A stretch of DNA of 64,000 nt, taken from NCBI GenBank assembly GCA_015064285.1, contig SVSN01000004.1, positions 1 through 64,000 on the forward strand. Direction: 5' to 3'. Source of the DNA: Oscillospiraceae bacterium. GTDB lineage: Bacteria > Bacillota > Clostridia > Oscillospirales > CAG-272. The notes beneath the pieces were generated by a model that saw only the letters and a list, made by a program, of their open reading frames with translations, ran no database searches and was not told the origin of the DNA. A program made the position numbers and the translations under genes. Shown here one piece after another: positions 42,512 to 51,626 of this stretch (positions are counted from its first letter, which is position 1; every line of letters begins with the position of its first letter).

Positions 42512-43747
42512 TTATTTTTCTTTTGGATAGGATTTACGGATGTGCCAGAATACGGGAACGGCAGCCAGCGGGAACAGCATCCCTACAAGCATACCCATTT
42601 TCATTCCCAGCTGTTCCGGTGCCAGTGCCATAGTTTCGGCAAGCGTGGTCATGGAAGGGCTGGCGATCACTGCGTCGGTAACAATCCCCACCAGCTGCGG
42701 TCCGACGGAGGCACCCAGATCTCCGCCGGCTGCCATCATGGCATAGATGAACACGCCGGAATCCGGAATCCGGTCTGTAGCGGCGATCAGGCTTCCCGGC
42801 CAGAGCATGGAGGTGCAGAACCCGGTGAAGGCACAGGCTGCCAGCCCCAGTACGGGAATATTGGTCACAGCCGCTGTCAGATAGCATACCGATGCTCCGA
42901 TAGCGCCCAGAAACAGCACATGTCCGATCCGTCTGCCGCACTTGGCATACAGTGTCCGTCCCAGTCCCAGCATCAGTCCGAACATGGCTACACCGAACAT
43001 ATCGCCCCATACTTTGGAGATCCCCAGCGCCTGTTCCAGATATCCGGAGCTCCACTGTGCCATAGTGCATTCCGCAGAGCCACCCAGGAAAATACCGAAC
43101 ACGCTGAGCCAGAGCGTCTTATTCTTCAGATATGCCAGCGCACCGGACACTTTCTCCGGTGTTTCCATCGGCGGAATCTCAGCTCCGGCATACAGGAAGA
43201 AGGAAATCAGCGGCACTATCGTGAAAATCAGGGTCAGAATCTGCCAGTTTTCTCTGCCGAACAGAAGCAGGAAAAGGGTGGCAAACAAGATCACGAACAC
43301 AACGCCCCAGGCATACACAGAGTGCAGCTTGCTCATTTCCCTGTCGGGATCCTTGGCGGGAATGGCGGCAATCACAGGACTGCCCAGCACTTCCCCGAAT
43401 CCACCGGCAGCAGAAAAGATTATCGTACCGATTACCATACCGGTATAGATAGCGCCTGGCAGCAGCCACGGGGTCAGAGCGAAAAATACCAGTCCCGCAA
43501 AGGCCAGCACCGGCGTCAGCTTTACCGCCAGCGGAATATTGAATTTGTGGGAGAAAAAGGTGAAAATCAGGTCAATGGTCAGCTGGGTCATGAAATTGAT
43601 CAGCACCAGCAGCCCCAGAAGCGAGTAGGAAATCCCATACAGTTCCCGGAATGTGAGAAACAGTACGGGAGAAAGATTGCCGATGACCGACATGGAGATA
43701 CTGGAGAAATAACACGCCGCTTTGACGCGTCTGTATTTTGCTTCCAT
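42512..43747 (-). CDS. Major facilitator superfamily transporter
   Basis: A 411-residue polytopic protein with about 12 transmembrane segments in two similar halves. The first helices contain S-P-V-L-F-L-T-F-R-E-L-Y-G-I-S-Y-S-L-L-G. The G-G-D-L-G-A-S-V-G-P motif in helix 11 resembles the sugar/fucose-permease side of the MFS. A short cytoplasmic tail ends IRKSYPKEK. The start at 43747 is chosen for AAAGGA upstream. The substrate is not assignable. It lies between an ABC exporter and an old yellow enzyme gene, all on the minus strand with 25-27 bp gaps, so they are probably one transcript. Confidence 0.88.
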   Translation of the reverse strand: MEAKYRRVKAACYFSSISMSVIGNLSPVLFLTFRELYGISYSLLGLLVLINFMTQLTIDLIFTFFSHKFNIPLAVKLTPVLAFAGLVFFALTPWLLPGAIYTGMVIGTIIFSAAGGFGEVLGSPVIAAIPAKDPDREMSKLHSVYAWGVVFVILFATLFLLLFGRENWQILTLIFTIVPLISFFLYAGAEIPPMETPEKVSGALAYLKNKTLWLSVFGIFLGGSAECTMAQWSSGYLEQALGISKVWGDMFGVAMFGLMLGLGRTLYAKCGRRIGHVLFLGAIGASVCYLTAAVTNIPVLGLAACAFTGFCTSMLWPGSLIAATDRIPDSGVFIYAMMAAGGDLGASVGPQLVGIVTDAVIASPSMTTLAETMALAPEQLGMKMGMLVGMLFPLAAVPVFWHIRKSYPKEK

Positions 43748-43774
43748 AAAAATGTCCTTTTCTTGCAATGTTGT

Positions 43775-45517
43775 TTATTCTTCTGTCCGGATCAGAGCGT
43801 CTGTATCATGGATTCCGCACATTCCGGCGTAGATGCCGGCAAGCTGCAAAAGCTGTTCATGGGTACCTTCTTCGGCGATTTTTCCGTCCTTCAGAACAAT
43901 GATCCGATCTGCTTTCCTGACTGTGGACAGACGGTGGGCAATGGCGATCAGGGTATGTCTGCCGGTCAGGTTTTCAATGGCTTTCTGGATCTGGGCTTCT
44001 GTTTCATTGTCCACAGCAGAGGTAGCTTCGTCCAGCACCAGAATGGGTGTTTTCCGCAGAACAGCACGGGCAATGGCCAGCCGCTGCTTCTGTCCGCCGG
44101 AAAGCCGGACACCCCGTTCCCCGATCATAGTCTGATAACCCTGAGGCATGGCACGGATAAACTCATCCGCGCAGGCAATCTTCGCCGCCTCGTACACAGC
44201 ATCTTCCGTGGGATTGTCACAGCCATAGGCGATATTGTCATACACCGTACCGTTGAACAGGAATACATCCTGCAGTACAATGGAAATGTTATCTCTGAGG
44301 GATTTCAGCGTGGCTTTCCGGGTGTCGAAACCATCGATGGAAATTGTCCCTTCCTGAGGATCGTAGAAGCGTTCCAGCAGGGAAACAATGGTGGTTTTTC
44401 CCACGCCTGTTGCCCCAACCAATGCAATCATCTGCCCCGGTTCTGCCCGGAAGGAAATATCGTCCAGCACCTTTGCTTCTTCCCCGTAACCAAATGTCAC
44501 GTTTTCAAACGCAATACCGCCGTTCCCGACAGGCATATCCACAGCATCGTCAGCTTCTTTGATTTCGCTTTCCGTATCCAGCAGTTCCAGCACCCGGTTT
44601 CCGCAGGCACCTGCCACCTGAATATCTTCCGCCAGTCTGGCAAGCGCCGACAGAGGACTGTAGAACAGGGACAGATACATGAAGAACCCCACAATATCCG
44701 CTGTGGACATGGTTCCCCGCATAGCAAAGACACCGCCAACACCCATCACGATCACCGTACCGATGGAAGTCATGAATTCCACGGACGGGTAGTACATGGC
44801 ATTGTAGTAATTGGCACGGACATTCACAAATATGTATTTTTTACAGTATTCTTTCATGCTGAGAGATTCCGCGCCTTCTTTCCCAAAAGCCTGAATCTCC
44901 TTCATCCCGGAAAGATTGTCCTGCGTTCTGGCATTCAGCCCGGCCAGCACTTCCTGATTGATTTTGAACAGAGGGGCAATTCTGGTGATGAACACCCTGG
45001 ACAGAATAAATATAAAGGGGACCGGAACCAATGTAAACAGTGCAAGGGTGGGATTGATGGTGAAAATCATCACCGTCACACCCAGAATCACGATTATGTT
45101 CATGGTCATATCCGGCAGAGAGTGGGCGATCAGGACTTCCAGCTGTCTTGTATCGTTGATCATCCGGGACATAATCTCCCCGGTCTGCTTGTTGGAATAA
45201 TACCGCATGGACAGAGACTGCAGCTTATCGTAGCACAGGGAGGTCAGATGCCCCACAAAATTCCATGCCGCCACATGGGACTGCCACAGCGCCAGAAACC
45301 GGCATACACCCCGCAGCAAATAGGCGCCAACCATGATCCCGACATACATCAGCAGAATCCCGCCTGTCAGTTTTTCCGGTTCCGAAAGCAGCGCCGTCAG
45401 CCGTCTGACCGCCTCCGGTGTCACCAGATTCAATAGAGATGCCGCCACCAGGGTCAGCACCGTAATCAATAGAGATCCCCACCAGGGCCTGGCAATCTGC
45501 AGCATTCGTCTGATCAT
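43775..45517 (-). CDS. ABC exporter, fused permease and ATPase
   Basis: A 580-residue MsbA/MdlB-like half-transporter. It has six transmembrane helices in residues 1-310, then a nucleotide-binding domain. Walker A GATGVGKTT is near 369, the signature L-S-G-G-Q-K-Q-R near 472, and Walker B I-L-V-L-D-E-A-T with the His switch I-A-H-R-L-S. The helix with M-R-Y-Y-S-N-K-Q-T-G-E-I-M-S-R is the usual coupling region. It would work as a homodimer; only one half-transporter gene is present. The cargo may be lipid, peptide or drug. GAGGT precedes the start. It is first in the minus-strand run with the MFS and old yellow enzyme genes. Confidence 0.93.
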   Translation of the reverse strand: MIRRMLQIARPWWGSLLITVLTLVAASLLNLVTPEAVRRLTALLSEPEKLTGGILLMYVGIMVGAYLLRGVCRFLALWQSHVAAWNFVGHLTSLCYDKLQSLSMRYYSNKQTGEIMSRMINDTRQLEVLIAHSLPDMTMNIIVILGVTVMIFTINPTLALFTLVPVPFIFILSRVFITRIAPLFKINQEVLAGLNARTQDNLSGMKEIQAFGKEGAESLSMKEYCKKYIFVNVRANYYNAMYYPSVEFMTSIGTVIVMGVGGVFAMRGTMSTADIVGFFMYLSLFYSPLSALARLAEDIQVAGACGNRVLELLDTESEIKEADDAVDMPVGNGGIAFENVTFGYGEEAKVLDDISFRAEPGQMIALVGATGVGKTTIVSLLERFYDPQEGTISIDGFDTRKATLKSLRDNISIVLQDVFLFNGTVYDNIAYGCDNPTEDAVYEAAKIACADEFIRAMPQGYQTMIGERGVRLSGGQKQRLAIARAVLRKTPILVLDEATSAVDNETEAQIQKAIENLTGRHTLIAIAHRLSTVRKADRIIVLKDGKIAEEGTHEQLLQLAGIYAGMCGIHDTDALIRTEE

Positions 45518-45551
45518 GGAAAATACCTCACTTTCCGCTTACACTATGGCT

Positions 45552-45580
45552 ATTCTACCACAGCTTTCCGGGAATGGCAA
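45552..45580 (-). promoter_or_regulatory. SigA-type promoter of the ABC-MFS-OYE operon
   Basis: Minus strand: TTGCCA (45580-45575), 17 bp, TAGAAT (45557-45552), 35 bp before the ABC exporter start. Confidence 0.6.
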
Positions 45581-45631
45581 TAGAATTTCCGATTTTCTCC
45601 ACAGATTCCTTTCTCCCTTCGGTTGTTTCTC

Positions 45632-45660
45632 TTGCATTATTAAATCCTGTATGGTATACT
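45632..45660 (+). promoter_or_regulatory. SigA-type promoter of the 45689 reductase
   Basis: TTGCAT (45632-45637), 17 bp, TATACT (45655-45660), followed by AGAGAGG as ribosome site. Divergent from the ABC operon promoter. Confidence 0.65.
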
Positions 45661-45688
45661 GATAAAAATTCATTTCAGAGAGGTATCC

Positions 45689-46870
45689 ATGCAGTACCGT
45701 ACAGACAAATACGGCAATCCCATCTCCATTCTTGGATTCGGCTGTATGCGCTTTCCCCAGACCCTGGGTATTCCGCAGATGGAAGAAATCGAAAAGGAAA
45801 TCATGACGGCCTACCGTGCCGGAGTAAACTATTTTGACACCGCCTATATCTACCCCGGCAGCGAATCGGCGCTGGGTGAGGTTCTGTCGAAAAACGGCAT
45901 CCGGGAAAAAGTGCACATCGCAACCAAGCTGCCCCACTATCTGGTACGGAAGGCGGAAGACATGGAGCGGATTTTCACAGAAGAACTGAAAAGACTTCGG
46001 ACAGATTATATAGACTATTACCTGCTCCATATGCTCAGTGATATCCAGTCTCTGAACCGGCTGCTGGAAATGGGATTTGCAGAATGGCTGGCGGAAAAGC
46101 AAAAATCCGGCGCCATCCGGCAGATCGGTTTCTCCTACCACGGCAACACGGATATGTTCCGGCAGCTGATCGATGCTTTTGACTGGGATTTCTGCATGAT
46201 CCAGTACAACTACATGGACGAACACACCCAGGCCGGACGCAGAGGACTGCAGTATGCCCACAGCAAAGGCCTGCCGGTGTTCATCATGGAACCGCTGCGG
46301 GGCGGGAAGCTGGTCAGCCGCCTGCCGGAAAAAGCAAAGAAGATTTTCGCGGAATATCCCACAAAGCATACCCCTGCCGGCTGGGCATTCCGCTGGCTCT
46401 GGAATCAGCCGGAAGTCACCTGTGTGCTGTCCGGTATGAATTCCGATGCCATGGTACAGGAAAATCTGCAGACCGCATCGGAAGCGAACGTGGGGGATCT
46501 GGGGCCGGCAGAGGAAGCCATGCTGAAAGATGTGGTGGACGCCATCCAGGCAGGCATGAAGGTTGGCTGCACCGGCTGCGGGTACTGTATGCCCTGTCCC
46601 AAAAATGTGGACATTCCCGGTACCTTTGCCGCCTATAACCGGCGTTATGCGGAAGGAAAATTCTGGTCGTCCGTGGACTACATGATCTGCACCGTTCTGC
46701 GGAAGGATCCTACCTCCGCCTCCAACTGTATCGGCTGCGGCAAATGTGAGAACCACTGTCCCCAGCAAATCGCCATCCGGGAAGAACTGCAGAATGCCTG
46801 CAGGGAGCTGGAAGGGCCGCTGTATCGTGGCATCCGCCGTGGCATCGCAAAACTGAAGCTGTTCGGCTGA
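45689..46870 (+). CDS. Aldo/keto reductase with C-terminal 4Fe-4S clusters
   Basis: A 393-residue protein. The AKR barrel spans ~10-300: G-F-G-C-M-R-F-P; N-Y-F-D-T-A-Y-I-Y-P-G-S-E with Asp and Tyr; A-T-K-L-P with the Lys; Y-L-L-H-M-L. The C-terminal domain has CTGCGYCMPCP and CIGCGKCENHCP, suited to two 4Fe-4S clusters. This is the YdhF/COG1453 type of predicted oxidoreductase, longer than and distinct from the reductase gene at 28766. It probably reduces carbonyls with ferredoxin or NAD(P)H in the cytoplasm. It is a single gene with its own promoter and terminator. Confidence 0.9.
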   Translation: MQYRTDKYGNPISILGFGCMRFPQTLGIPQMEEIEKEIMTAYRAGVNYFDTAYIYPGSESALGEVLSKNGIREKVHIATKLPHYLVRKAEDMERIFTEELKRLRTDYIDYYLLHMLSDIQSLNRLLEMGFAEWLAEKQKSGAIRQIGFSYHGNTDMFRQLIDAFDWDFCMIQYNYMDEHTQAGRRGLQYAHSKGLPVFIMEPLRGGKLVSRLPEKAKKIFAEYPTKHTPAGWAFRWLWNQPEVTCVLSGMNSDAMVQENLQTASEANVGDLGPAEEAMLKDVVDAIQAGMKVGCTGCGYCMPCPKNVDIPGTFAAYNRRYAEGKFWSSVDYMICTVLRKDPTSASNCIGCGKCENHCPQQIAIREELQNACRELEGPLYRGIRRGIAKLKLFG

Positions 46871-46887
46871 ACCGAATCTGCATACAA

Positions 46888-46925
46888 AAAACGGAGTTTC
46901 CCGTATCGGAAGCTCCGTTTCTGTT
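46888..46925 (+). terminator. Rho-independent terminator
   Basis: AAACGGAGTTTCC pairs with GGAAGCTCCGTTT around CGTAT, followed by CTGTTTTTC. It ends the 45689 transcript. The 46926-47042 stretch shows no further feature. Confidence 0.8.
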
Positions 46926-47042
46926 TTTCATATCGTATTCGTCAGCCAGTATTTTTCCTGTACTCAGCCGTTAAGAGCCACAAATCTGGCCACAACATCC
47001 TCTTATCTTCCGTTTTTTCAGGCAGGCATAATGCTGTTCCTC

Positions 47043-47071
47043 TTGACCCCGGATATACGGGATGGTATAAT
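47043..47071 (+). promoter_or_regulatory. SigA promoter of the 47116 membrane-protein gene
   Basis: TTGACC (47043-47048), 17 bp, TATAAT (47066-47071), then the GAAAGG ribosome-site region before 47116. Confidence 0.72.
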
Positions 47072-47115
47072 AGATACATACAATCCTTCCCTGAAAGGTG
47101 TTTTCCGGATAACCT

Positions 47116-47661
47116 ATGACAGAAAACCTGTTTATTATTCCGCAGAAATCCATAGCTGTGCGGCTTTCTCTCATTATCATGGCCGCAGCCGGGATCATCA
47201 GGATCCTTTATTTCTGCCTGACACCGTTGACACCGTATCTGTTCTGGATTCATCTGCTGCTCCCCATCTCTGCGGTGGTGCTGTTTCTGGTGACAGTTCT
47301 GCTGTGGGGAGAAAAAGCGCCCCGGCGGACGGTGATTTCTGTGTTTCTTGGTGTACTGTTCTTCTTTCTCAAATCCTTCACCTTCGCCACGGTACTCCAC
47401 ACAGTGCTGTGCATCCTGCTGTATCTGACGGTGCTTGTTTTATACAGTCTGACCATCTTCGGTGTGATCCGTACCAAATATCTGCTCTATCCGCTGTTCG
47501 GTCTGCCGCTTGCCTACCACATTTTTGTGGAAGATATGCAGCTCTACGTGTTTGCCGATCCGCCGGTGCCCTTCGTGGAATGGCTGCCGGAAATTTCGGT
47601 GCTGTGCATCATGGCCTCCCTGCTGATGCTGGCCTTCGGCATCCGGAAACGGGAAGAATAA
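47116..47661 (+). CDS. Small polytopic membrane protein, unknown function
   Basis: A 181-residue protein with about five transmembrane helices (near 13-33, 42-64, 73-90, 94-118, 155-176) and a short charged tail IRKREE. No family motif is recognised. It is transcribed alone from a good promoter and ends at a strong terminator, which argues for a real gene. A general similarity in size and layout to the 203-residue membrane protein at 19043 was noted, but no sequence match is evident. A role in stress or envelope physiology would be a guess. Confidence 0.6.
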   Translation: MTENLFIIPQKSIAVRLSLIIMAAAGIIRILYFCLTPLTPYLFWIHLLLPISAVVLFLVTVLLWGEKAPRRTVISVFLGVLFFFLKSFTFATVLHTVLCILLYLTVLVLYSLTIFGVIRTKYLLYPLFGLPLAYHIFVEDMQLYVFADPPVPFVEWLPEISVLCIMASLLMLAFGIRKREE

Positions 47662-47667
47662 AAAATC

Positions 47668-47711
47668 ACTGCTGTCTTTCGGGAATCCCTCCCATAAGAC
47701 AGCAGTTTTTC
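47668..47711. terminator. Strong bidirectional terminator
   Basis: ACTGCTGTCTT (47668-47678) is an exact inverted repeat of AAGACAGCAGT (47695-47705), followed by TTTTTC and preceded by an A-run. It separates the membrane-protein gene from the convergent Gfo/Idh gene. Confidence 0.87.
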
Positions 47712-47723
47712 ATCGTCTGCAAA

Positions 47724-48713
47724 TCAGTTTTTCTCTATTGCAGCGGCTTTCTCCTTGGCACGGATCACAACCCGCAGCGGGTGCAGTTCTTCCTCTATTC
47801 CCACAGGCATGGGATCCCCATAACGCAGATGCCGCAGGAGCAGATCCAGAAAATCGGTACAGTCAGAATCTGTCCGGTCGATTTCGCCCTCGTCCCTGTC
47901 GGTATAAATGTGACTGTGCCGACCGCCATCGGTAATCTCAATCATTCCTTTGGTACCGAACACACGTACGTGTTCGTTTCCCCATACCGGAAAACCTGTA
48001 GGATTGAGGTAATTCATACAGATAGCAGCCACACCGCCGTTTTCCAGCGTCATAGACAGAACCGCGGCTGTGTACAGCCCTCCTGTCGGCACACCGTTCA
48101 GTTCAGCGTTGCCCAGATGGGTTTCTCTGGCTTCGATATCCGTTACCCGCAGGCCGGTGATATGCTCGATAAAGCGCATGGCATGGATGCCCACCCAGCG
48201 GATCAGGCCGCCGTCGGTTTCTTCATCCTGAGGACGCAGACCGGGCCGCATGGGATAGGATTTCTGGGCGTACACCTGTACTACCTGACCGATTTTCCCC
48301 TCTCTGACCAGCTTCCGCATGGACCACCAGGGTTCAAAGAATACCGTGTCGGCAATTTCGTGGAATTCCTTCCCGCAGGCTTCTGCCGCCGCAAGTACCC
48401 TGTCCAGCCCCTCTTCCGTCAGCACCGCCGGTTTTTCCGCATACACATGACATCCGGCTTTCAGACAGAGAATGGCGTCCCTTTCCTGATCGGCACGTCT
48501 GGATGAACAGAGGCAGACCATGTCGATCCCGCCAGCCGCCAGCATTTCTTCCAGTGTATCGTATCTGGGAATGTTCTCCCAGCCCGGCAGTTTTTTCCAT
48601 TCCGAATCCGTCATGCACGCTGCTGCAATCACACCGTCCGGATGACTTTTCAGCCGGTTGTGGATCTGGTGGCCATTCATGCCGTGAAGTCCGATACGAA
48701 TTTTATCCATCAT
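47724..48713 (-). CDS. Gfo/Idh/MocA family oxidoreductase (1)
   Basis: A 329-residue NAD(P)-dependent sugar dehydrogenase-type protein. It has an N-terminal Rossmann fold (I-R-I-G-L-H-G-M-N-G-H, atypical for the usual G-x-G-x-x-G). The conserved E-K-P motif H-V-Y-A-E-K-P-A is near residue 95, followed by a C-terminal alpha/beta domain. G-L-I-R-W-V-G-I-H-A-M-R-F carries the likely catalytic His. It probably oxidises, reduces or epimerises a sugar or inositol derivative. The stop of the upstream gene overlaps its start (TAATG), so the two Gfo/Idh proteins are made together and may act in sequence or as hetero-oligomers. Confidence 0.87.
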   Translation of the reverse strand: MMDKIRIGLHGMNGHQIHNRLKSHPDGVIAAACMTDSEWKKLPGWENIPRYDTLEEMLAAGGIDMVCLCSSRRADQERDAILCLKAGCHVYAEKPAVLTEEGLDRVLAAAEACGKEFHEIADTVFFEPWWSMRKLVREGKIGQVVQVYAQKSYPMRPGLRPQDEETDGGLIRWVGIHAMRFIEHITGLRVTDIEARETHLGNAELNGVPTGGLYTAAVLSMTLENGGVAAICMNYLNPTGFPVWGNEHVRVFGTKGMIEITDGGRHSHIYTDRDEGEIDRTDSDCTDFLDLLLRHLRYGDPMPVGIEEELHPLRVVIRAKEKAAAIEKN

Positions 48714-49897
48714 TATACCTCAGCCCAGTCTGCTGCAGACTTTCCGGGGTCTTTATAGCATTCAATCAGATCTGCCCACAGGCCATCTGCGTATACTCTT
48801 TCTTCCGTCCGCACCAGTCTGTCTGCCGTAATATTCCGTACGGTTTCATTCTGCTGAAGCCGGTTGATGACACGGGTGTGGGCACTGGCCGCTTCCAGCC
48901 CGCAGGGGTATTCTCTTGTGTCTCCGCTAACCGCAGCGGCAATGGCGGCTTCCAGCTTTTCGTATTCATCCGCAAAGGGGTTGCCGTAGTCGATCCGTTC
49001 ACCGTCGGCAGTCACAGCCACCACCTTTCCGTATTCCGTATAGGTTTCCGGCATCACGGACAAAGACAGCTCGTTCTTCGACTGGGAATAATACACGTCT
49101 GCCTTCTCGAAATGGAAGTGGTACGTGGGATTCAGCAGCTTGTCCACCGCATGGGAAGCGATAAAGCAGGCTTTTGTACCGCCGGGGAAGGTCAGATCCA
49201 CCTTGCAGGTGTCAAAGTTTTCAATACTGTTGGCGCGCAGGAGTTCGCCCTTCACGGAATCCGGTACAGCGGCTTTTCCGTCTTCGCCAAGTACAAACAG
49301 CATATTATGGAGATAATGCGCGGTGGCGTTGTTGGCAATGCTGTCATAGATCAGCGCACCGTCTGCCGCCGCCACCTTTCCTGCCCATCCGGAACCTCTC
49401 CGGTAGTAAGCCAGATCCCGGGGCCAGAGCACGATGGTACGCATATCCAGACACTTGCCGAACTTTCCGGAGCTGATATCCTTTTTCAGTGCCAGCGTTG
49501 TAGGGGCATAAGACCACTGGTAGCCGATGAAAACAAATCTTTCCGCATCCCGGCTGGCATTTTTCAGGATTTCAATATCCTTTTCATCTGCACAGAGCGG
49601 CTTTTCACACAGCACATGGGAGCCGTTTTTCAGTGCCGTCAGAATCTGAGGCGTGTGATACTGGATAGGCGTGGCGATTACGGTCAGATCCACCTTCTGT
49701 GCTGCGTACAGCTCTTCCATGGTAGCGTACACCGGAATCCCGGCCGCCTCCAGATCCCCCAGTCTGGGACAGCTCTGGGGATAGGGTTCCACTACACCCA
49801 CCGGCTGAATCCGGGGATCGTTTTTATCGAGAATATATCGGGTATACAGCATGGCATAGCCGCCGATGCCGCACAGGGCAATGTTGATTTTGGACAT
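48713..49897 (-). CDS. Gfo/Idh/MocA family oxidoreductase (2)
   Basis: A 394-residue protein. The N-terminal Rossmann motif is I-A-L-C-G-I-G-G-Y-A (residues 5-14), with V-I-A-T-P-I-Q-Y-H and the E-K-P motif H-V-L-C-E-K-P-L at about 92-99. The C-terminal domain is larger than in its partner and ends in an unusual ~100-residue extension rich in charged residues. It is only distantly related to the protein encoded next. Its role is a sugar or sugar-acid dehydrogenase; the substrate is unknown. The start at 49897 has AAGGAGG upstream; the frame stays open for 47 more codons past the promoter. The pair lies opposite a sulfatase, suggesting breakdown of modified glycans. Confidence 0.87.
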   Translation of the reverse strand: MSKINIALCGIGGYAMLYTRYILDKNDPRIQPVGVVEPYPQSCPRLGDLEAAGIPVYATMEELYAAQKVDLTVIATPIQYHTPQILTALKNGSHVLCEKPLCADEKDIEILKNASRDAERFVFIGYQWSYAPTTLALKKDISSGKFGKCLDMRTIVLWPRDLAYYRRGSGWAGKVAAADGALIYDSIANNATAHYLHNMLFVLGEDGKAAVPDSVKGELLRANSIENFDTCKVDLTFPGGTKACFIASHAVDKLLNPTYHFHFEKADVYYSQSKNELSLSVMPETYTEYGKVVAVTADGERIDYGNPFADEYEKLEAAIAAAVSGDTREYPCGLEAASAHTRVINRLQQNETVRNITADRLVRTEERVYADGLWADLIECYKDPGKSAADWAEV

Positions 49898-49939
49898 AAA
49901 AAGCCTCCTTCTCTGTAAACAGATTTTACTTTCGGTTTT

Positions 49940-49968
49940 ATTATACAGGAACACTTTCCGAAATGCAA
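49940..49968 (-). promoter_or_regulatory. SigA-type promoter of the Gfo/Idh pair
   Basis: Minus strand: TTGCAT (49968-49963), 17 bp, TATAAT (49945-49940), 43 bp before the start. Confidence 0.7.
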
Positions 49969-50018
49969 GCGTTTTTCGTTTACACATTTTCTTTTCGCTG
50001 GGAACACCGCAGATTTTC

Positions 50019-50048
50019 TTGACAGAACCGCAGAACATCTGCTACAAT
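50019..50048 (+). promoter_or_regulatory. SigA promoter of the sulfatase gene
   Basis: TTGACA (50019-50024), 18 bp, TACAAT (50043-50048), with GGGAGAA before the start at 50079. Confidence 0.72.
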
Positions 50049-50078
50049 AGAATCAGAAATCACACAGGGAGAATCTGT

Positions 50079-51551
50079 ATGACAAAACCAAATGTACTGC
50101 TTATTATCACGGATCAGTGGCGCGGAGATTGTCTCGGGTGTGCCGGACATCCGGATGTGAAAACACCTTATCTGGACACCCTCTGCGCTGAAGGATTCCG
50201 GTTTACCCATGCTTACAGTGCTACCCCCACCTGCATTCCCGCCAGAGCCGCCCTGTACACCGGGATGGCTCAGGAAAACCACCGTCGTGTGGGGTATCAG
50301 GACGGGATACGCTGGGACTATCCGAATACCCTTGCCGGTACTTTCGCCGATGCGGGCTATCAGTGCCACTGTGCCGGGAAGCTTCATGTACATCCCCTGC
50401 GCAGCAGCATGGGATATCATTCCGTGGATCTGCATGACGGGTATCTCCACTACTACCGCCGTCCGGAGCGTACCTACAGCGAAAACCAGCGGATTGCGGA
50501 CGACTATTTCTACTGGCTTCAGAAAGAGCTTGGCATAGATGCGGATCCCATCGACACAGGGATCGACTGCAATTCCTGGACAGGGCGTCCCTGGCCTTAT
50601 GCCGAAAACACCCATCCCACCCGCTGGGTCACGGACAGAGGCATTGATTTTCTCCGGAAGCGGGACAGAGACAAACCCTTTTTTCTGACCCTTTCCTATG
50701 TCCGTCCCCACCCGCCGTTTGACGCACCGGAACCCTTCTGGGCCATGTACCGTGGAAAACGTATGACGCCGCCCAAAAAGGGGGACTGGGACGATACAAA
50801 CAGGCTGGCACGGGACGGGTGGATTGCGGACAGTGAAACAGGTCCTGCCGATCCGGAGCTGATGGAGTTGGCGCAGATGGGATATTATGCCGCCATGACC
50901 CAGGTGGACTTTGAAATCGGCAGACTCCGGGATGCCCTGTTCGCCCAGGGTCTGGATCGCTCCAACACCATCATCGCTTTTGTCTCCGACCACGGAGAGC
51001 TGCTGGGAGATCACTGCCTGTTCCGCAAGAGCCTGCCCTATGAGGGAAGCGCCCATGTGCCGTTTATCATTTCTGCCTCCCAGGAAGCGCTGGAGAGAGC
51101 CGGGTATACTGGGGAAACGAATGTCACAGGTAAGCTGGCGGAGCTACGGGATGTGATGCCCACACTGCTTTCCCTCTGCGGTATAGCTGTCCCGGACACC
51201 GTGGACGGGATCAACCTGTTCGGAGATAGAGAGCGTACATACCTTCATGGAGAGCATCTGTATGACGGGGAATCCTGTCAGTGGATTGTGTCCCACGAAG
51301 ACGGACACACGGAAAAGTTTGTTTGGTTCTCCGGCAGCGGAAAGAAACAGTATTTCAACCTGACCGATGATTCGGATGAAACCCACAACGGGATTTCGGA
51401 CTCCCGGTACGCCGCCCGGATTGCAGTATTGGAAAAAGTACTGACCGATATGCTGACCTGGCGGGAAGAAGGCTTTGTCCGTAACGGAAAGCTGACCCCC
51501 GGCGCTGTATGCCGCCCGGTACTGGAACACAGTCTGCGTGAGTGCCGGTAA
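50079..51551 (+). CDS. Cysteine-type sulfatase
   Basis: A 490-residue type I sulfatase. The N-terminal metal motif is I-I-T-D-Q-W-R-G-D (residues 9-17), followed by the maturation signature C52-I-P-A-R56 (C-x-P-x-R). The Cys must be converted to formylglycine, in anaerobes by the radical-SAM enzyme anSME; no such gene is in the window. Further metal ligands are in F-V-S-D-H-G-E-L-L-G-D-H. It has no signal peptide, so it should act on imported sulfated sugars such as mucin or glycosaminoglycan fragments; the substrate is unknown. The start at 50079 follows GGGAGAA. It is divergent from the Gfo/Idh pair and ends at a strong terminator. Confidence 0.92.
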   Translation: MTKPNVLLIITDQWRGDCLGCAGHPDVKTPYLDTLCAEGFRFTHAYSATPTCIPARAALYTGMAQENHRRVGYQDGIRWDYPNTLAGTFADAGYQCHCAGKLHVHPLRSSMGYHSVDLHDGYLHYYRRPERTYSENQRIADDYFYWLQKELGIDADPIDTGIDCNSWTGRPWPYAENTHPTRWVTDRGIDFLRKRDRDKPFFLTLSYVRPHPPFDAPEPFWAMYRGKRMTPPKKGDWDDTNRLARDGWIADSETGPADPELMELAQMGYYAAMTQVDFEIGRLRDALFAQGLDRSNTIIAFVSDHGELLGDHCLFRKSLPYEGSAHVPFIISASQEALERAGYTGETNVTGKLAELRDVMPTLLSLCGIAVPDTVDGINLFGDRERTYLHGEHLYDGESCQWIVSHEDGHTEKFVWFSGSGKKQYFNLTDDSDETHNGISDSRYAARIAVLEKVLTDMLTWREEGFVRNGKLTPGAVCRPVLEHSLRECR

Positions 51552-51566
51552 AAATGAGAATACAAC

Positions 51567-51605
51567 AAAACGCCTGTATGGATTCTCGTCCGCACAGGCG
51601 TTTTT
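51567..51605. terminator. Strong terminator between sulfatase and xylB
   Basis: AAAACGCCTGT (51567-51577) pairs exactly with ACAGGCG plus TTTTT, enclosing a 16-base loop. It serves the sulfatase gene and, with its A-run, probably the convergent xylB gene. Confidence 0.87.
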
Positions 51606-51626
51606 GCGTATTGTCTATTCCATGTC

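Noticed and set aside
42413..45436. A 1007-codon open frame on the plus strand opposite the MFS and ABC genes
   Set aside because: It is exactly antisense to two well-recognised genes, is rich in His, Gln and Gly as expected of reverse-complement codon shadows, and has no ribosome site or domain.
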